A stretch of 58,850 nt of DNA from an uncultured Granulosicoccaceae bacterium (GCA_937957915.1 CALGNZ010000096.1:1-58850); one strand, 5' to 3'. Shown: positions 38,145-48,817, numbered from the stretch's first letter. Numbers and translations are program-made. The notes: a model not told the origin generated them from the sequence alone.

Positions 38145-41100
38145 CTATTTTTCACAGGCGAGCAAACGATGCTCATCGCCAAAGTACTGTTGGCGTTGCA
38201 TACTATCGAAACCCGGGTTGCCTATTGCACAGGCATGCTCCACATCCAGTGCACTCCAGACTTTCACTTCGCCATCATCCGCGGCCGTTGCAAAGTGCAC
38301 TTTATCCGGGTGCAATGCCATGCGCCAGATTGACTTGCGGTGTCCACGCCACGGTGCAGATAGTCTGCGGCGTGAATCGATATCCCACCAGTGAATCATG
38401 CCATCACGGTCTGTCACCACCAGTGTCTTACCGTCACCCAGAAAGTGCAGATTTGTCGCACCCGCAGCATGGCCGGTTAAACTGTCTATCAGTGTGCCGT
38501 CAAGCAGATCGTAAAAACCTACCGTCTCATTGCCGGAGGCAGAAGCTACCAACTGGCGTTGCTGATCGACCGCAACACTCCAGATAATATCGCTCTCGTT
38601 GAAGAGCGTCTTTGATTCAGCGCTGGCATCCACGGTGTGTATTCTGACCTCTCCGCCGGCGGATGCACTCAGCAGGGTTACACCATCTCCGGCATCAATG
38701 AGCCTGGTCAAACGCGTCACTTTATCATCGACTATCCGATCGATGCTGCCATCGGTTACCGAGTAACTGACGATCTCTGATTCCCGGCCCACCAACAGAA
38801 AGCGACTATCTGCTGTAAACAGCACCGACCATACTGATTCTTCTGACGCAGTAATTTTCTGTAGCTGCTTTCCGGTTTTCGCCTCCCAGACTACGATCTG
38901 CCCACCACGATCTGCACTGGCAAGCAGCCTGGAATCAGGTGAAAACGCCAGTGCCCAAACCTGATTAGCATGAGCCTCAAGCCGCCGGGCCAGCTGTTTC
39001 GGCTCCAGCTGCCAAATAAAAACCTGCCCTGTACGATTGCCAAAGGCCAGCAGTTTTCCATCTGCGCTATAGGCGATTCCCTTAACTTCGCCACCCTCGG
39101 TCTCAAACTCCATGGCGAGTCTGTAGTCATCGTTAAGCGTCCAGAACCTTATGATCTGATCGCGCCCCAGGGTCGCCGCAAAGCGACTATCACGTGTCAG
39201 CGCAATATCGTTAATAACCTGTGTATGCCCTGCGGCCGACAGATGTAGCATTTTGTTATCGTCAACATCCCAGATCGACAGTCGACCGCTGGCATCACCA
39301 ACCAGCCAACGCCCTGTGGTTCGATCAAGAACCATTGCACCTACTTTTTTAATTGCCTGAAATCGTCTGCCCTGATCAACGCCGGACGGGTAGGCAATTA
39401 GCTTCGACTCACCATCTGTAGTCAGTGTCACAATGCCATTCGATGCAGCGGTAAATTGCAGATCAATCAGATGACTGCTGTGCAGATCTGCGAGTGGGCC
39501 GAGCACCTGCTCGTTGTTCGACAAAGCCCATACACTGACTGTTTTATCTGCATTGCCGGCAGCCACATGAGTGCCGTCATGGGAAATGGCGATAGCGTTA
39601 TAGCCGATGGCGTTCTGCGTTATCGGCGGCATCTGAGTGCTGCGACCATTGACAAACCAGCTTCTGATCGTCCCGTCGTCGTTGGCCGAAATCACAGTGC
39701 CATTGTGCGGATGAAAATCAACATCAGGTATTACATCAGCGACACGGCCCAGCTTCTCAGCTTGCCATTCACCGGTTGGATTGCGCTTCCATTTCAACAG
39801 CATGCCATCCGCACCGGACGATACCATTGCCAGTCCGTTGCCACTGAACGCCATATCGCGCACGCCACTACTGTGAGCATTGACCAATGGCTGTGTGGCT
39901 TGTCGAGTTTGCACGTCATAGAACTGCACCCCGCCATCAAGCTGCCCGACCGCCAGTACAGTACCCTGCGGACTCAGCGCAATCGACAGTGCGTTGCCGG
40001 CAACCATCGGGCTGCCAAACAAAAACGGACCACCATCAGCCAGTCGCTGTCGGGCGGATATCATTGCGGCTCGCGTATCAAAAGAAGCGGCAGTCACTGC
40101 AGAGCCACTACGGGTGAGTTCCTCTGCTCTTGCCACTGACTCAGCTGCCAGCACTAACGATAGACGCGGATCTTCATCGACATGCGCAAACGCTGTCGCC
40201 CCCAACGCACCGGCGAAACGCGCATTTGCCTGCAACGTGGCTTCAGTGGCCAGCAACGCATTCTGTCTGGACTCCCTGTAGGCCAGCAGTGCAAAGACGG
40301 ACGCGGCCGACGCACCAATTGCCAGCACTGCCAGCGCCAATACAGCAAGCCGTCGAAAACGGGTCGTGCGCGCAGATTTTTCCTGCGCTTCCCGCTCTCG
40401 CAATTGTTGCGCAGTATTTGATTGCTGTAAAAACAGTGTTGTCACCGCATCGAGTTGATCCGGGTTAGCAGCCTTCCACTCAAGTGCCGCCAGCAATGTG
40501 GTTCCACGGTAGAGTAAATCATCATTGCGATACATCTCTTGCCAGTCGTGCGCATGATGGGTTATGCGTTCTCGCGTACGCAGGTCATCGTGTGAGTCGG
40601 CGATCCATCGTCGCAGTCTCGGCCAGCTCTGTAGCAGAGCCTCGTGGGCTATTTGTATTTCGTCATTATCTACAACCAGTAAGCGCGCGGCAGTCAATTG
40701 CTCAACCAGTCTTTTCAGATTTGCGCTGCCCGGCTCTGCTTCAAGCTCACTTAACTTAACAATACGCCGGGTATCAGGACCGCTTTCAGAAGCTGAGACC
40801 AGCTTTAACATTAATGATCGGGTGGCATCCTTTTCTACCTCGGACAATTTTGTGTCAAAGGTAAAGTCAGCGGTATTACTGATTGCGCCGGTGACTCCCC
40901 CACAGGCGCGGAACCCGTCGAGAGTCAGTGTATTACCCTTGCGCCGGACCCAGGTTTCTACCATCGCGTGGGCCATCAATGGCATAGAACCCGCAAAATT
41001 TCCGCAGTCATTCAACACTGCTTCAATCAGTCCGCTTTCCATAGACAGCCCGACCTTGCGCACGGGCTCGGTTAGCGCTCTCCGTAACTCCTTCGGGGTC

Positions 41101-42635
41101 ATCGGGCTGACAAGCACCTGGTTAGTACTGATGCTGCGTGCAAGCCATGGCTCTTTCGCACACTCGGCATAGAAGTCGGCACGCACAACAATGACGAGCT
41201 TCACAAGCGCCTGCGGTTGATTGACCAGAGCGGTAAGCTGGCTCATAAACTCGCTGCGCTGATCATCATCGACCTGCGTAAACACCTCTTCAAATTGATC
41301 GACGATCAGGAGTGTAACGTCGCCACCTTTTTCGATCGCTTCAACCGTCGGTGCAGTATTCATTGCATTGGCCGTGACATCGCCGGCAAGCGCATCTGAC
41401 TCTGGTAACTGCGAAAGCTCAACGTGCTTTCGAAGCTCAGCCATTGGATCATTGCCTGGTGTCATCAGTATTGACTGCCAATGCTCACTGCCAGGCAGCG
41501 CACCATTAGCGAGAGCCGGCATCAGACCGGCCCTGACCAGAGAAGACTTGCCACTACCTGAGGCGCCACCCACAACCAAAACATTATGCAGCTGCAATCG
41601 ATTCACGAGCTCTGCTGTTAATTTTTCACGCCCGCAAAAGAACGTTGCATCAGCAGCCTGATAGGCCTCAAGGCCTTTAAACGGACAGATATCAGCGGTA
41701 TCAGTTATCTCGGGGGGCACATTTACAACAGTATCTGCAGCGTAGTCCCCTATAACCGACGTCACTCCCTGGAACCATGCCTCGGCACTCTGAAAGCGCT
41801 CGGCGGGCTCGGCACTCATACCCTGTTCGATAAAGTCCTGCCAGTCATCATCGATAAAACCAAGGCTGGTCTTCAATTGCTCCGGCAACGGTGGCTGCCT
41901 TCTGGTCAACACATTCCAAATCACAGCGGTCGCTGCATAGGTGTCTACGGCCGGGGTAATCTTCGCATTTAACGTGTTCTGCTCTGGCGCGAGGTAGTAG
42001 AGCGTACCGCCAATCATCGAACTACTTTGAGTGCCTGTGGCAAGATCCTTGGCTATACCGAGGTCACCAATTAAAACCCTTTCGTCGGCGTATACAAGGG
42101 TATCGTCAGAATGACGTACAGACGCCGCACCGGTTTGTTTGGTATCTGTGGTCCTGGTCGCGAACAGAATGTTGCCAGGCTTTATATCTCGATGAATCAG
42201 ACCGGCATCATGAATGGCGCCAAGGCCTGTGGCCAGAGCCTGCGAGAGTGTGGATATATTTGCTGCCGAATAGGAGGTGCCGTTAGATCCTCCCTGCCGC
42301 AAGCGCATCTGCAGGTTGCCGCGACTGGCATAGTCAACAATAAACCAGGGCCGACCATCTTCCAGGTGCCCGGTATCATGAACGGATAACACATGCAGTG
42401 AGTTAATGCGCCGCAACATCCGCGCTTCGCGTAAAAAACGATCTTTCGCGTCTTCTTTACCACGCGCCAGCAGCTTGATGGCAACATGGGATTCGAGATC
42501 CGGATCCCATGCCAGCCAAACTTCCGCAAAAGTACCCCGCCCTAACTCACGTACCAGCTCAAAGCGACCGATGGAGCGTGGCCTGTCCTCGCTCTTGTCA
42601 GGCGCAGATTCTACGGGCGGCGGATCGAGTTCCAT
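38145..42635 (-). CDS. Ser/Thr kinase-STAND NTPase-WD40 protein
   Basis: This 1496-aa protein begins with a Hanks-type kinase domain (about residues 24-290): glycine loop ELGRGTFAEV, Lys54 in VAIKLL, HRDIKPGN with Asp150, DLG at 191-193 in place of DFG, and APE at 216. An nSTAND NTPase follows (about 317-700), with Walker A GGASGSGKSS (356-365) and Walker B TLLIVDQFEE (441-450). One transmembrane helix lies at about 761-786. The rest (about 850-1480) is a series of WD40 repeats that would be outside the membrane. Such proteins sense a signal and phosphorylate partners; the targets are unknown. A small secreted protein gene lies 38 bases upstream in the same direction. Confidence 0.9.
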   Translation of the reverse strand: MELDPPPVESAPDKSEDRPRSIGRFELVRELGRGTFAEVWLAWDPDLESHVAIKLLARGKEDAKDRFLREARMLRRINSLHVLSVHDTGHLEDGRPWFIVDYASRGNLQMRLRQGGSNGTSYSAANISTLSQALATGLGAIHDAGLIHRDIKPGNILFATRTTDTKQTGAASVRHSDDTLVYADERVLIGDLGIAKDLATGTQSSSMIGGTLYYLAPEQNTLNAKITPAVDTYAATAVIWNVLTRRQPPLPEQLKTSLGFIDDDWQDFIEQGMSAEPAERFQSAEAWFQGVTSVIGDYAADTVVNVPPEITDTADICPFKGLEAYQAADATFFCGREKLTAELVNRLQLHNVLVVGGASGSGKSSLVRAGLMPALANGALPGSEHWQSILMTPGNDPMAELRKHVELSQLPESDALAGDVTANAMNTAPTVEAIEKGGDVTLLIVDQFEEVFTQVDDDQRSEFMSQLTALVNQPQALVKLVIVVRADFYAECAKEPWLARSISTNQVLVSPMTPKELRRALTEPVRKVGLSMESGLIEAVLNDCGNFAGSMPLMAHAMVETWVRRKGNTLTLDGFRACGGVTGAISNTADFTFDTKLSEVEKDATRSLMLKLVSASESGPDTRRIVKLSELEAEPGSANLKRLVEQLTAARLLVVDNDEIQIAHEALLQSWPRLRRWIADSHDDLRTRERITHHAHDWQEMYRNDDLLYRGTTLLAALEWKAANPDQLDAVTTLFLQQSNTAQQLREREAQEKSARTTRFRRLAVLALAVLAIGASAASVFALLAYRESRQNALLATEATLQANARFAGALGATAFAHVDEDPRLSLVLAAESVARAEELTRSGSAVTAASFDTRAAMISARQRLADGGPFLFGSPMVAGNALSIALSPQGTVLAVGQLDGGVQFYDVQTRQATQPLVNAHSSGVRDMAFSGNGLAMVSSGADGMLLKWKRNPTGEWQAEKLGRVADVIPDVDFHPHNGTVISANDDGTIRSWFVNGRSTQMPPITQNAIGYNAIAISHDGTHVAAGNADKTVSVWALSNNEQVLGPLADLHSSHLIDLQFTAASNGIVTLTTDGESKLIAYPSGVDQGRRFQAIKKVGAMVLDRTTGRWLVGDASGRLSIWDVDDNKMLHLSAAGHTQVINDIALTRDSRFAATLGRDQIIRFWTLNDDYRLAMEFETEGGEVKGIAYSADGKLLAFGNRTGQVFIWQLEPKQLARRLEAHANQVWALAFSPDSRLLASADRGGQIVVWEAKTGKQLQKITASEESVWSVLFTADSRFLLVGRESEIVSYSVTDGSIDRIVDDKVTRLTRLIDAGDGVTLLSASAGGEVRIHTVDASAESKTLFNESDIIWSVAVDQQRQLVASASGNETVGFYDLLDGTLIDSLTGHAAGATNLHFLGDGKTLVVTDRDGMIHWWDIDSRRRLSAPWRGHRKSIWRMALHPDKVHFATAADDGEVKVWSALDVEHACAIGNPGFDSMQRQQYFGDEHRLLACEK

Positions 42636-42673
42636 TGTTGCGCTGAACCATTTATCTGGTCACTGTCGCCGTG

Positions 42674-43177
42674 CTAACCAGGTAAATATTTGGATACATC
42701 AACGCAGTGAAACAACTCTGCATCCAGCACGTTATGGTCTCTATCCGCTGCGGTAACACAAAGTGTGGATGCCCCGTCACGCACAGCAACCGAGGCTGCC
42801 CCGGTGGTTGTGTACTCGGGATAGCTGTCGTGACGATGCCACTTGCCCTGCTCGACGCCAAACTCAGACTTGGCATTACGACCGACCTGCTCGACGGTGT
42901 ACTGCCCTCCCCACCACATATGTAAGTGGTTACGTGCATTGTCAGGTGTAAAGTTGGCTTCAAGCATCAACACCAGTTCATCACCGGCAGGATCCACAGA
43001 CAATATACTAACCTCACATCCGTCAACCGGGCAGGCATTTGGCATGTCCGCAGCGTTCAAAGATGCGGCCACCCAAAGGCCGGCTATTGCTATTGCAGGT
43101 GCAAGAAAGTTATTGTAATTGAGCGAACGATTAATATCTGTCATGAACGTTTTTGTAAACAACGTTTTTGTAAACAT
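42674..43177 (-). CDS. Small secreted protein, unknown, upstream of the kinase gene
   Basis: Starting from the ATG at 43177, with GGGAG seven bases upstream, the product has 167 aa. An N-terminal tail contains a duplicated Thr-Lys-Thr-Leu/Phe-Phe block, followed by a signal-like segment (NFLAPAIAIAGLWVAASLNAA). The mature part has four Cys (ACPVDGC and two later, LCVTAADRD and FHCVD), suggesting two disulfides. HLHMWWGGQYTVEQVGR and KWHRHDSYPEY give many aromatic and His residues. The family is not recognised. It lies 38 bases before the kinase gene and is probably cotranscribed, so it may be a ligand or cofactor of the kinase. Confidence 0.75.
   Translation of the reverse strand: MFTKTLFTKTFMTDINRSLNYNNFLAPAIAIAGLWVAASLNAADMPNACPVDGCEVSILSVDPAGDELVLMLEANFTPDNARNHLHMWWGGQYTVEQVGRNAKSEFGVEQGKWHRHDSYPEYTTTGAASVAVRDGASTLCVTAADRDHNVLDAELFHCVDVSKYLPG
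43146..43175 (-). repeat. 15-bp tandem duplication in the secreted-protein start
   Basis: AACGTTTTTGTAAAC occurs twice in direct succession at 43146-43160 and 43161-43175. The duplication lies in codons 2-11 of the gene and adds five residues to the N-terminus without changing the frame. Confidence 0.85.
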
Positions 43178-43507
43178 GGTTAAGCTCCCTGATCGACTGA
43201 TCATTTCGTTTTCCGTGAACTTCGACTTCCAGACTGTCGAGTGATCTACATTCCTTTCCCGAGGTTACACAATTACAGCGCGCATTGTATTACCTATAAG
43301 GATAAGGAGATGCTCCAATGCCCGGCGAAAATAATTAACCTGTAAAACACCGGGAAACATTCCTGCACCTCACCTGACTGCAACCGCCTGATTTTGGCGA
43401 CCGGGATCATGCCCGCTAATATGCAGCAGCAACACTGTAATTTCAGCACAAGAATACTTCAACGATCGTCTGATGCAACCCCCACAAAAGTGTCTTTGAC
43501 AGTGACA

Positions 43508-43873
43508 ATGACTACCTACCAACTCTATATAAACCTAACAGCGCCGATCCGACTCACCGTCGGACGATTAGGAACATTTGATTTTCCGGCTGGCACGTAC
43601 ATCTATACCGGATCAGCAAAAAGGAATATCGACAGCAGAATTGAACGACACCTTCGTGACGACAAGACACTCAGGTGGCACATCGATTACCTGCTGGCAC
43701 ATAAACAGGCGACTATTGCCAAAATCGAGCGGCACGCTGAACCAGAGTGTGTAGTTAATCAACTGGTCAAAGGCAGAGTTATCGTTAAACACTTCGGGGC
43801 ATCTGACTGCCGGGCGGGATGTGGCAGTCATTTAAAACACTTGTCTACAACTCAGCAACTGACACAAAGCTGA
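43508..43873 (+). CDS. DUF123/GIY-YIG family protein
   Basis: From the ATG at 43508 the product has 121 aa; the frame is open 38 codons further upstream but without family features. The sequence TYQLYINLTAPIRLTVGRLG, FPAGTYIYTGSAKRNIDSRI and the end CRAGCGSHLKH match DUF123, a small GIY-YIG-like domain (here FDFPAGTYIYTGSA). DUF123 is sometimes fused to endonuclease III, so a DNA-related role is possible but unproven. The gene stands alone. Confidence 0.8.
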   Translation: MTTYQLYINLTAPIRLTVGRLGTFDFPAGTYIYTGSAKRNIDSRIERHLRDDKTLRWHIDYLLAHKQATIAKIERHAEPECVVNQLVKGRVIVKHFGASDCRAGCGSHLKHLSTTQQLTQS

Positions 43874-43983
43874 GTTCAACAGTCAATAAGGCTGTGAGAG
43901 CCACGCTGAGTTCGCAGCCGCCCGGTGTTACTTCAGGCGCTTTACTACGCACCGCCCACAATCAAAAGCGGCACCCGACACTG

Positions 43984-44295
43984 TTAGCCGGCATCAGCGA
44001 GCACATGCACAGATCTGTCAGCAATCATCGATTTTACTTTTTGCGCATAGGCCGCCATATGTGCTGACTTTGCATGCGCCGCCAGATCATCCATAGTCTC
44101 CCATTTTTCAATAACCATAAAAGCATCGGCACCGATTTCGGTTTGTATGGGCCCTGCATTGTCAGCGTCAATCACAGGGCGATATTCAATGCATCCCTGC
44201 TCCGCATGCACGGCCGGCACATTGTCTTTAAAGGCCGCCAGAATTGCGTCTCGTTGACCGGGCTTCGCTTTGATCACTGCAACTACATGAATCAT
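43984..44295 (-). CDS. Antibiotic biosynthesis monooxygenase (ABM) domain protein
   Basis: This 103-aa single-domain protein has the ferredoxin-like ABM pattern: VVAVIKAKPGQRDAIL, a central EQGCIEYRP, FMVIEKWETMDDLAAHAKSAHM and a final helix. Such proteins (YgiN type) are cofactor-free oxygenases of quinols or related compounds, or act in redox stress. The genomic neighbours give no clue to the substrate. Confidence 0.88.
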   Translation of the reverse strand: MIHVVAVIKAKPGQRDAILAAFKDNVPAVHAEQGCIEYRPVIDADNAGPIQTEIGADAFMVIEKWETMDDLAAHAKSAHMAAYAQKVKSMIADRSVHVLADAG

Positions 44296-44432
44296 TGTTG
44301 GTTACCTTTTGGTTCAGTTATATGCCTGCTTAACATGCCATGAGAATCAGGCTCTGTGCAATCTATAATTGATTCACACCGATGCATCAGCATAACAACA
44401 GGCGTTACCATGGACCTTCGCCAGCTATAGCA

Positions 44433-45314
44433 TCAATCAGCGTATACATTAAAAAACGAAACGGTCTGTTCTATCAATGTATCGAGCGCATCGCTGGTGG
44501 TAAAAACATTAAACACATGATCCATATCAGCCTTCCACATTTTCTCCGGCCCTTCATGGGCCGCTATTAACGCATCGGCACTCTGTGGTAATACGGTGGT
44601 ATCTTTCGTGCCCTGCGCGACAAAGAGCGGACCATCGTAAGCCTTGATTTCAGAGAGTGGATCAAAGGTTTCTATGCCATCGAAGAAAGCACCGTTGAGA
44701 CTGATTTCCGGGCCCCACGGCAGCGTGACTTCGACTGACTGATCAGGAGCGGCCTGCATGCCAGCCGACATTACCTCATCACCCAGTATACCGCCGAAGG
44801 TCGCCTGTGCGTCGGCTACCGCTGCCCACAGTGCCACCGCATCCGCACTATCAGAACGGCCGGCCACTGCAGTAGCAACCAACCCACCCTGGCTCCAGCC
44901 TATGATATGAATTTCATCGGTCTGAATACTGTCGAGACTTTTCAGATAGTCGACAGCCGCCATACCGTCGGCTACCTGACCTTCGAAGGTGGTCTCGGCA
45001 AAACTCATGTCTGCGGTACTTTCGCCCGAGCCACGAAAATCAATTCGCAAACTGGCAAAACCTGCCTTGGCTAACTGGTCAGCCGTATAGCCAAATACAC
45101 CCCGCTTGACGAAATCGGATGTTAACTCGTTGCGACTGCCAGTAAATCCGTGCAATAAAAGCGCGACAGGTGCCGGATCGCCAGCGGGCACCGCAAGTGT
45201 GCCGACCACCTCTTGACCGGCAGAGGTAAAAGCGACGCGGGTTTCTATTGTTTCCGCTGAGACAGACGTGCAATAAATAGCTGCAGTAACCACCAGGCCG
45301 GCAATTATTCTCAT
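44433..45314 (-). CDS. Secreted alpha/beta hydrolase
   Basis: The start at 45314 has a strong GGAGG six bases upstream, in preference to the frame opening at 45452. The product has 293 aa with a signal peptide (IIAGLVVTAAIYCTSVSA). The fold shows LLLHGFTGSRNE for the oxyanion hole, the nucleophile Ser in IIGWSQGGLVA, the Asp region GTKDTTVLP and the His in MDHVFN. It is an esterase or peptidase-like periplasmic serine hydrolase; the substrate is unknown. Confidence 0.9.
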   Translation of the reverse strand: MRIIAGLVVTAAIYCTSVSAETIETRVAFTSAGQEVVGTLAVPAGDPAPVALLLHGFTGSRNELTSDFVKRGVFGYTADQLAKAGFASLRIDFRGSGESTADMSFAETTFEGQVADGMAAVDYLKSLDSIQTDEIHIIGWSQGGLVATAVAGRSDSADAVALWAAVADAQATFGGILGDEVMSAGMQAAPDQSVEVTLPWGPEISLNGAFFDGIETFDPLSEIKAYDGPLFVAQGTKDTTVLPQSADALIAAHEGPEKMWKADMDHVFNVFTTSDALDTLIEQTVSFFNVYAD

Positions 45315-45466
45315 CGTTATCCTCCAAAGTTTGCGGGTCAAAGTTAGCAAATCGAATGTCGAGTATAACTCAGTGAATAGACAGAGTACCCGCGTAATGC
45401 TTACGCCTGCACTGTAAAGAATCAAAACACCATGTACATCTGCGGAAGGCACAACTGACAGTACAA

Positions 45467-46417
45467 TTAAGCTGCCGCCTCAACCTGTTTTAGACGACGA
45501 CGCAACACCAGATTTTGCAATAGCAGTGCGCTAATCACCATTAGCGCCCCGGCCAACTCCAGAAGTGAAAATCGATAGCCCTGCAAATACCTGACAAAGA
45601 ACGTGGCCACGGGTATCAGATTAGTAAACAGCATCGCGTTAAGGACACCGACCCTTCTGCTGCCGGCTGTCCATGCAAACATACCCATTAGCACGCCTAT
45701 ATAAGTGAGAAAGGTCAACTCATATCTGGCCTGATACCAGTCAGTTGCCGATGGATGCGTCAGATACCCTAGGGTCACCAGCACAACGACAACAATCACA
45801 TTACCCATCAGGCCGGATGTCATCGACCACGTAGTAAGCCTCAGATTTGACCAGTGTGAAAACCGACCACTGGCAAACGTGTAGAGAACCCAGCACAACG
45901 CACCGCTAAGCACCATAAGATTGCCCCACATTTCTAACGGAGATTGAAGCAAATCCGCATTCCATTCAGTGACAACGGTGATGACCCCCAAAAATGCCAG
46001 CAACACACAGGATATGGTTCGCCAGCCTGGCAACTCACCTCCGGCAAAACGCTGAACCAGCACAGCCAGGATGGGCTGAGTGGCAACAATAATGGCCGCT
46101 ATCTCAGGTCGTGTGAACATTAACCCGCCGAATATAAGCGTTGGTGCCCCACACATACCAAGCAGACCCGTCAGCCACACTTTGGCGGTTTCAGAGTTCA
46201 CCCTGAATGCAGACCTGCCCTCCAGCGCCGCTAGTATCACGATCAAAATCAGGGTTGCTATACCGAATCGGTATACCGCTGCATGAAACGCATTAACCGT
46301 TTCAAACGCGGACTTGGCTACCGGAAACTGGACACCCCACATTACCGCAGTTGCCAGTAAAATCAGGCTGCCACTGGTGTATTGCAAAGCATCCCCACGA
46401 TTGGATGATGGCGACAT
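45467..46417 (-). CDS. DMT-superfamily (EamA) transporter
   Basis: The 316-aa inner-membrane protein has ten hydrophobic helices in two EamA repeats. Segments include TAVMWGVQFPVAKSAF, AVYRFGIATLIL and the second-repeat TNLIPVATFFVRYLQG. It resembles metabolite exporters, with unknown substrate. It lies 152 bp upstream of the hydrolase gene in the same direction, but no operon is clear. Confidence 0.87.
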   Translation of the reverse strand: MSPSSNRGDALQYTSGSLILLATAVMWGVQFPVAKSAFETVNAFHAAVYRFGIATLILIVILAALEGRSAFRVNSETAKVWLTGLLGMCGAPTLIFGGLMFTRPEIAAIIVATQPILAVLVQRFAGGELPGWRTISCVLLAFLGVITVVTEWNADLLQSPLEMWGNLMVLSGALCWVLYTFASGRFSHWSNLRLTTWSMTSGLMGNVIVVVVLVTLGYLTHPSATDWYQARYELTFLTYIGVLMGMFAWTAGSRRVGVLNAMLFTNLIPVATFFVRYLQGYRFSLLELAGALMVISALLLQNLVLRRRLKQVEAAA

Positions 46418-47242
46418 TTAAGAACTTCTGGTTTTACGAACAAAAAGTGAGGTTGGTCACCCGTGCTATTCACAGGGAACCACAGAAATGGCAGCTCGGT
46501 GCGGATGTGTGCCGCAGGGTCAGAGCGCCGCAATTGCAGTTAAAACCGGCAATGCAGCTTGTTGGTATAGTACTGACCTGAAGCCTCGGGCCATCATACT
46601 CAAAGTAACGGAAATAGCCAGAGAGCGATTCTCAATCAGGTCGACATGATGCTGCCTGACACTGGGTTTGAGTTTCCCCTGATCACATTGTGCAATCTGA
46701 ATTGCAACGCAGAGGGCAAATCAATGAGCTACCGTTCATGATATCGAAAACACATCAGCCGAACTGCTCGACCCTCCTGATACTCAATATGAGTCACAAC
46801 GTGATCAGGTTCTCGGTTTGCATCTTCAGCAAATGAATCCTCGCCGTTAACAACTGAGGCTGGCAAAAATACGCTATTCCGCAAATACCTCACAGTGAGC
46901 CTGTATTGCTCACGAGGATTCGACATCCGGAGTCAATTTCGCAAAACAGGTCACCGGATCCGGGTGTGAACGTGGCCTGCCACAAGCCGAACCGGACTGA
47001 TAAGAGGTGACGCGAAATTTTAATCCGGTGCCTGTTCGAAAGGAGTGATTGCTGGCTGTACAGAGCAAGTTAGTTTTGTAAAAGTAACAATTGATGAACA
47101 ATCAACATGCCTGCATCGTTTTATCAACAATGCAGGTAAGGTAGTAACCATTTTCTGTGCGGTATCAGACCCACTGCACGGGACCGCAATTCACCCACCC
47201 GGACCAGTGTGGATCACCGCAGCAGCTGACGATACTTCAGAC
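46418..47242. other. Gap before the flippase operon, one doubtful ORF
   Basis: This stretch of about 825 bp has no clear gene. The best frame is 46729-46926 (minus), 65 codons, starting MSNPREQYRLTVRYLR, without a ribosome site or recognised family. The flippase promoter should be near the right end. The frame of the flippase stays open back to 47045, but that extension has no membrane or family features. Confidence 0.35.
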
Positions 47243-48772
47243 ATGTTCAAGACACTAACTAAAAACATATTCTCCAATTACGTCGGTATTGCCGGAACGA
47301 TCATTATTGCCTTTATGTTGTCGCCCTATCTGGTGCACACACTGGGCGATACCAAATACGGCGTATGGTCAGTGATATCTGCCCTGACCGGATACATGGC
47401 GTTACTCGATCTGGGCATCAGCTCGGCGATCGCCAAGTACGTCGCAAAGTATAAAGCCCTCAAAGACTACAAGTCTCTCAATACAGTGCTCGCCTCGGGC
47501 CTGGTTATCATGGCGACTGTCGGATCTCTGCTGGTACTTGTCAGCCCTTTTATCGCCGGCTTTATGGTCGACGTATTCAAGTTTGAAGGCGAGCTCGGTG
47601 AAAGTGTCCATACGCTGGTGCTCATCGCATCACTGGATATAGCGATCTTCGTCACCACCGGTATTCTGGTGGGCTCGATGTACGGGTTTCAGCGGCACGA
47701 AATCATCAACGGTGTCAGCCTCACAGTAACCCTGATGAATGCCTGCTTTTTCTATCTGGTACTGGAGAACGGCTACGATCTGGTGGCGATGGGTATTGTC
47801 AATCTACTCGGCAATGTATTCGCTGCGATCGTGTATATCTACGCCCTTGGTAAAATTGAGCCCGATGCCTCGCTGAACATTAAAAACGCTGAAAAACCGG
47901 TGGTCGGCTCCATTTTCACTTACAGCAAATATACGTTTCTCTCAATGCTGGCTATGCAGCTTGTCTACTATAGCGATGCCTTCGTTATTGGCTACTTTAT
48001 GTCTGCCGCGGCAATCACCTACTACACGATTCCGTGGAGCCTCAGTGAATACACCAACAAACTGATTCACGCAATCGCAGAAACGTTTGTACCGGTGTTT
48101 AGTGAGCAGGACGCCACTCAGGGCAACCAGGCTATCTATGAGACATATGTTTCCGGCACCAAATTCATGCTGATGATCTCCAATCTGTTGTGTATTGGTG
48201 TATTGGTAATGGGTGACTACTTTGTCGGACTATGGATGGGTGAAAAATATGCAGTCGCCTGTTCGACTATATTGTCTATTATGTTCTTTACCCAGTTAAT
48301 CAAAGGCCCGCAACTACTCAGCTACTCAATACTGCTCGGTACTGCCAATCACCGCAAATTTTCATTTTACAATTTTGGATTTTCTCTGCTCAACCTGGTG
48401 CTGAGTATTGTATTCATACAGAAATACGGACTGATTGGAGTGGCCGGTGCAACAGCCTTCACGCAAATTTGCTTTTACGGAATTATCACACCTATTTTAA
48501 CCAGCCGGGTTATCGGATCAAGCCTGCTTGGATACCTCAGAGAAACCTATCTGCGAATTATTCCGGCGAGCCTGATTTTGCTGGCAACACTGATCTGGTT
48601 TGCACGCACCAGCCCGCCTGACAGCTATCTGCTGCTAATAGGCCAGGCACTTTGCGCCGCTGCCCTCTACGTGTTTGTGTGCTACTGGACACTGTTGAAC
48701 AAACGCGAACGAGAATTCCTGATGCAAAAGGTATCAGCGGTCACATCACGACTATCGAATGCTGGCGCCTGA
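47243..48772 (+). CDS. Polysaccharide/lipid flippase (Wzx/MOP family)
   Basis: The product is a 509-aa polytopic inner-membrane protein of the MOP exporter superfamily with about 12-14 helices. The start at 47243 precedes MFKTLTKNIFSNYVGIAG. The segment YGVWSVISALTGYMALLDLGISSAIAKYVAKY is typical of polysaccharide flippases, as are the mid-protein SIFTYSKYTFLSMLAMQLVYY and CSTILSIMFF. It likely moves a lipid-linked sugar or other amphiphile to the periplasm. A PhyH-like dioxygenase and a GNAT follow closely, with no glycosyltransferase nearby. Confidence 0.85.
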   Translation: MFKTLTKNIFSNYVGIAGTIIIAFMLSPYLVHTLGDTKYGVWSVISALTGYMALLDLGISSAIAKYVAKYKALKDYKSLNTVLASGLVIMATVGSLLVLVSPFIAGFMVDVFKFEGELGESVHTLVLIASLDIAIFVTTGILVGSMYGFQRHEIINGVSLTVTLMNACFFYLVLENGYDLVAMGIVNLLGNVFAAIVYIYALGKIEPDASLNIKNAEKPVVGSIFTYSKYTFLSMLAMQLVYYSDAFVIGYFMSAAAITYYTIPWSLSEYTNKLIHAIAETFVPVFSEQDATQGNQAIYETYVSGTKFMLMISNLLCIGVLVMGDYFVGLWMGEKYAVACSTILSIMFFTQLIKGPQLLSYSILLGTANHRKFSFYNFGFSLLNLVLSIVFIQKYGLIGVAGATAFTQICFYGIITPILTSRVIGSSLLGYLRETYLRIIPASLILLATLIWFARTSPPDSYLLLIGQALCAAALYVFVCYWTLLNKREREFLMQKVSAVTSRLSNAGA

Positions 48773-48817
48773 CACAGAGCCGCTTCAGACCCGATAATAA
48801 TTGCCGACTTCAACGCT

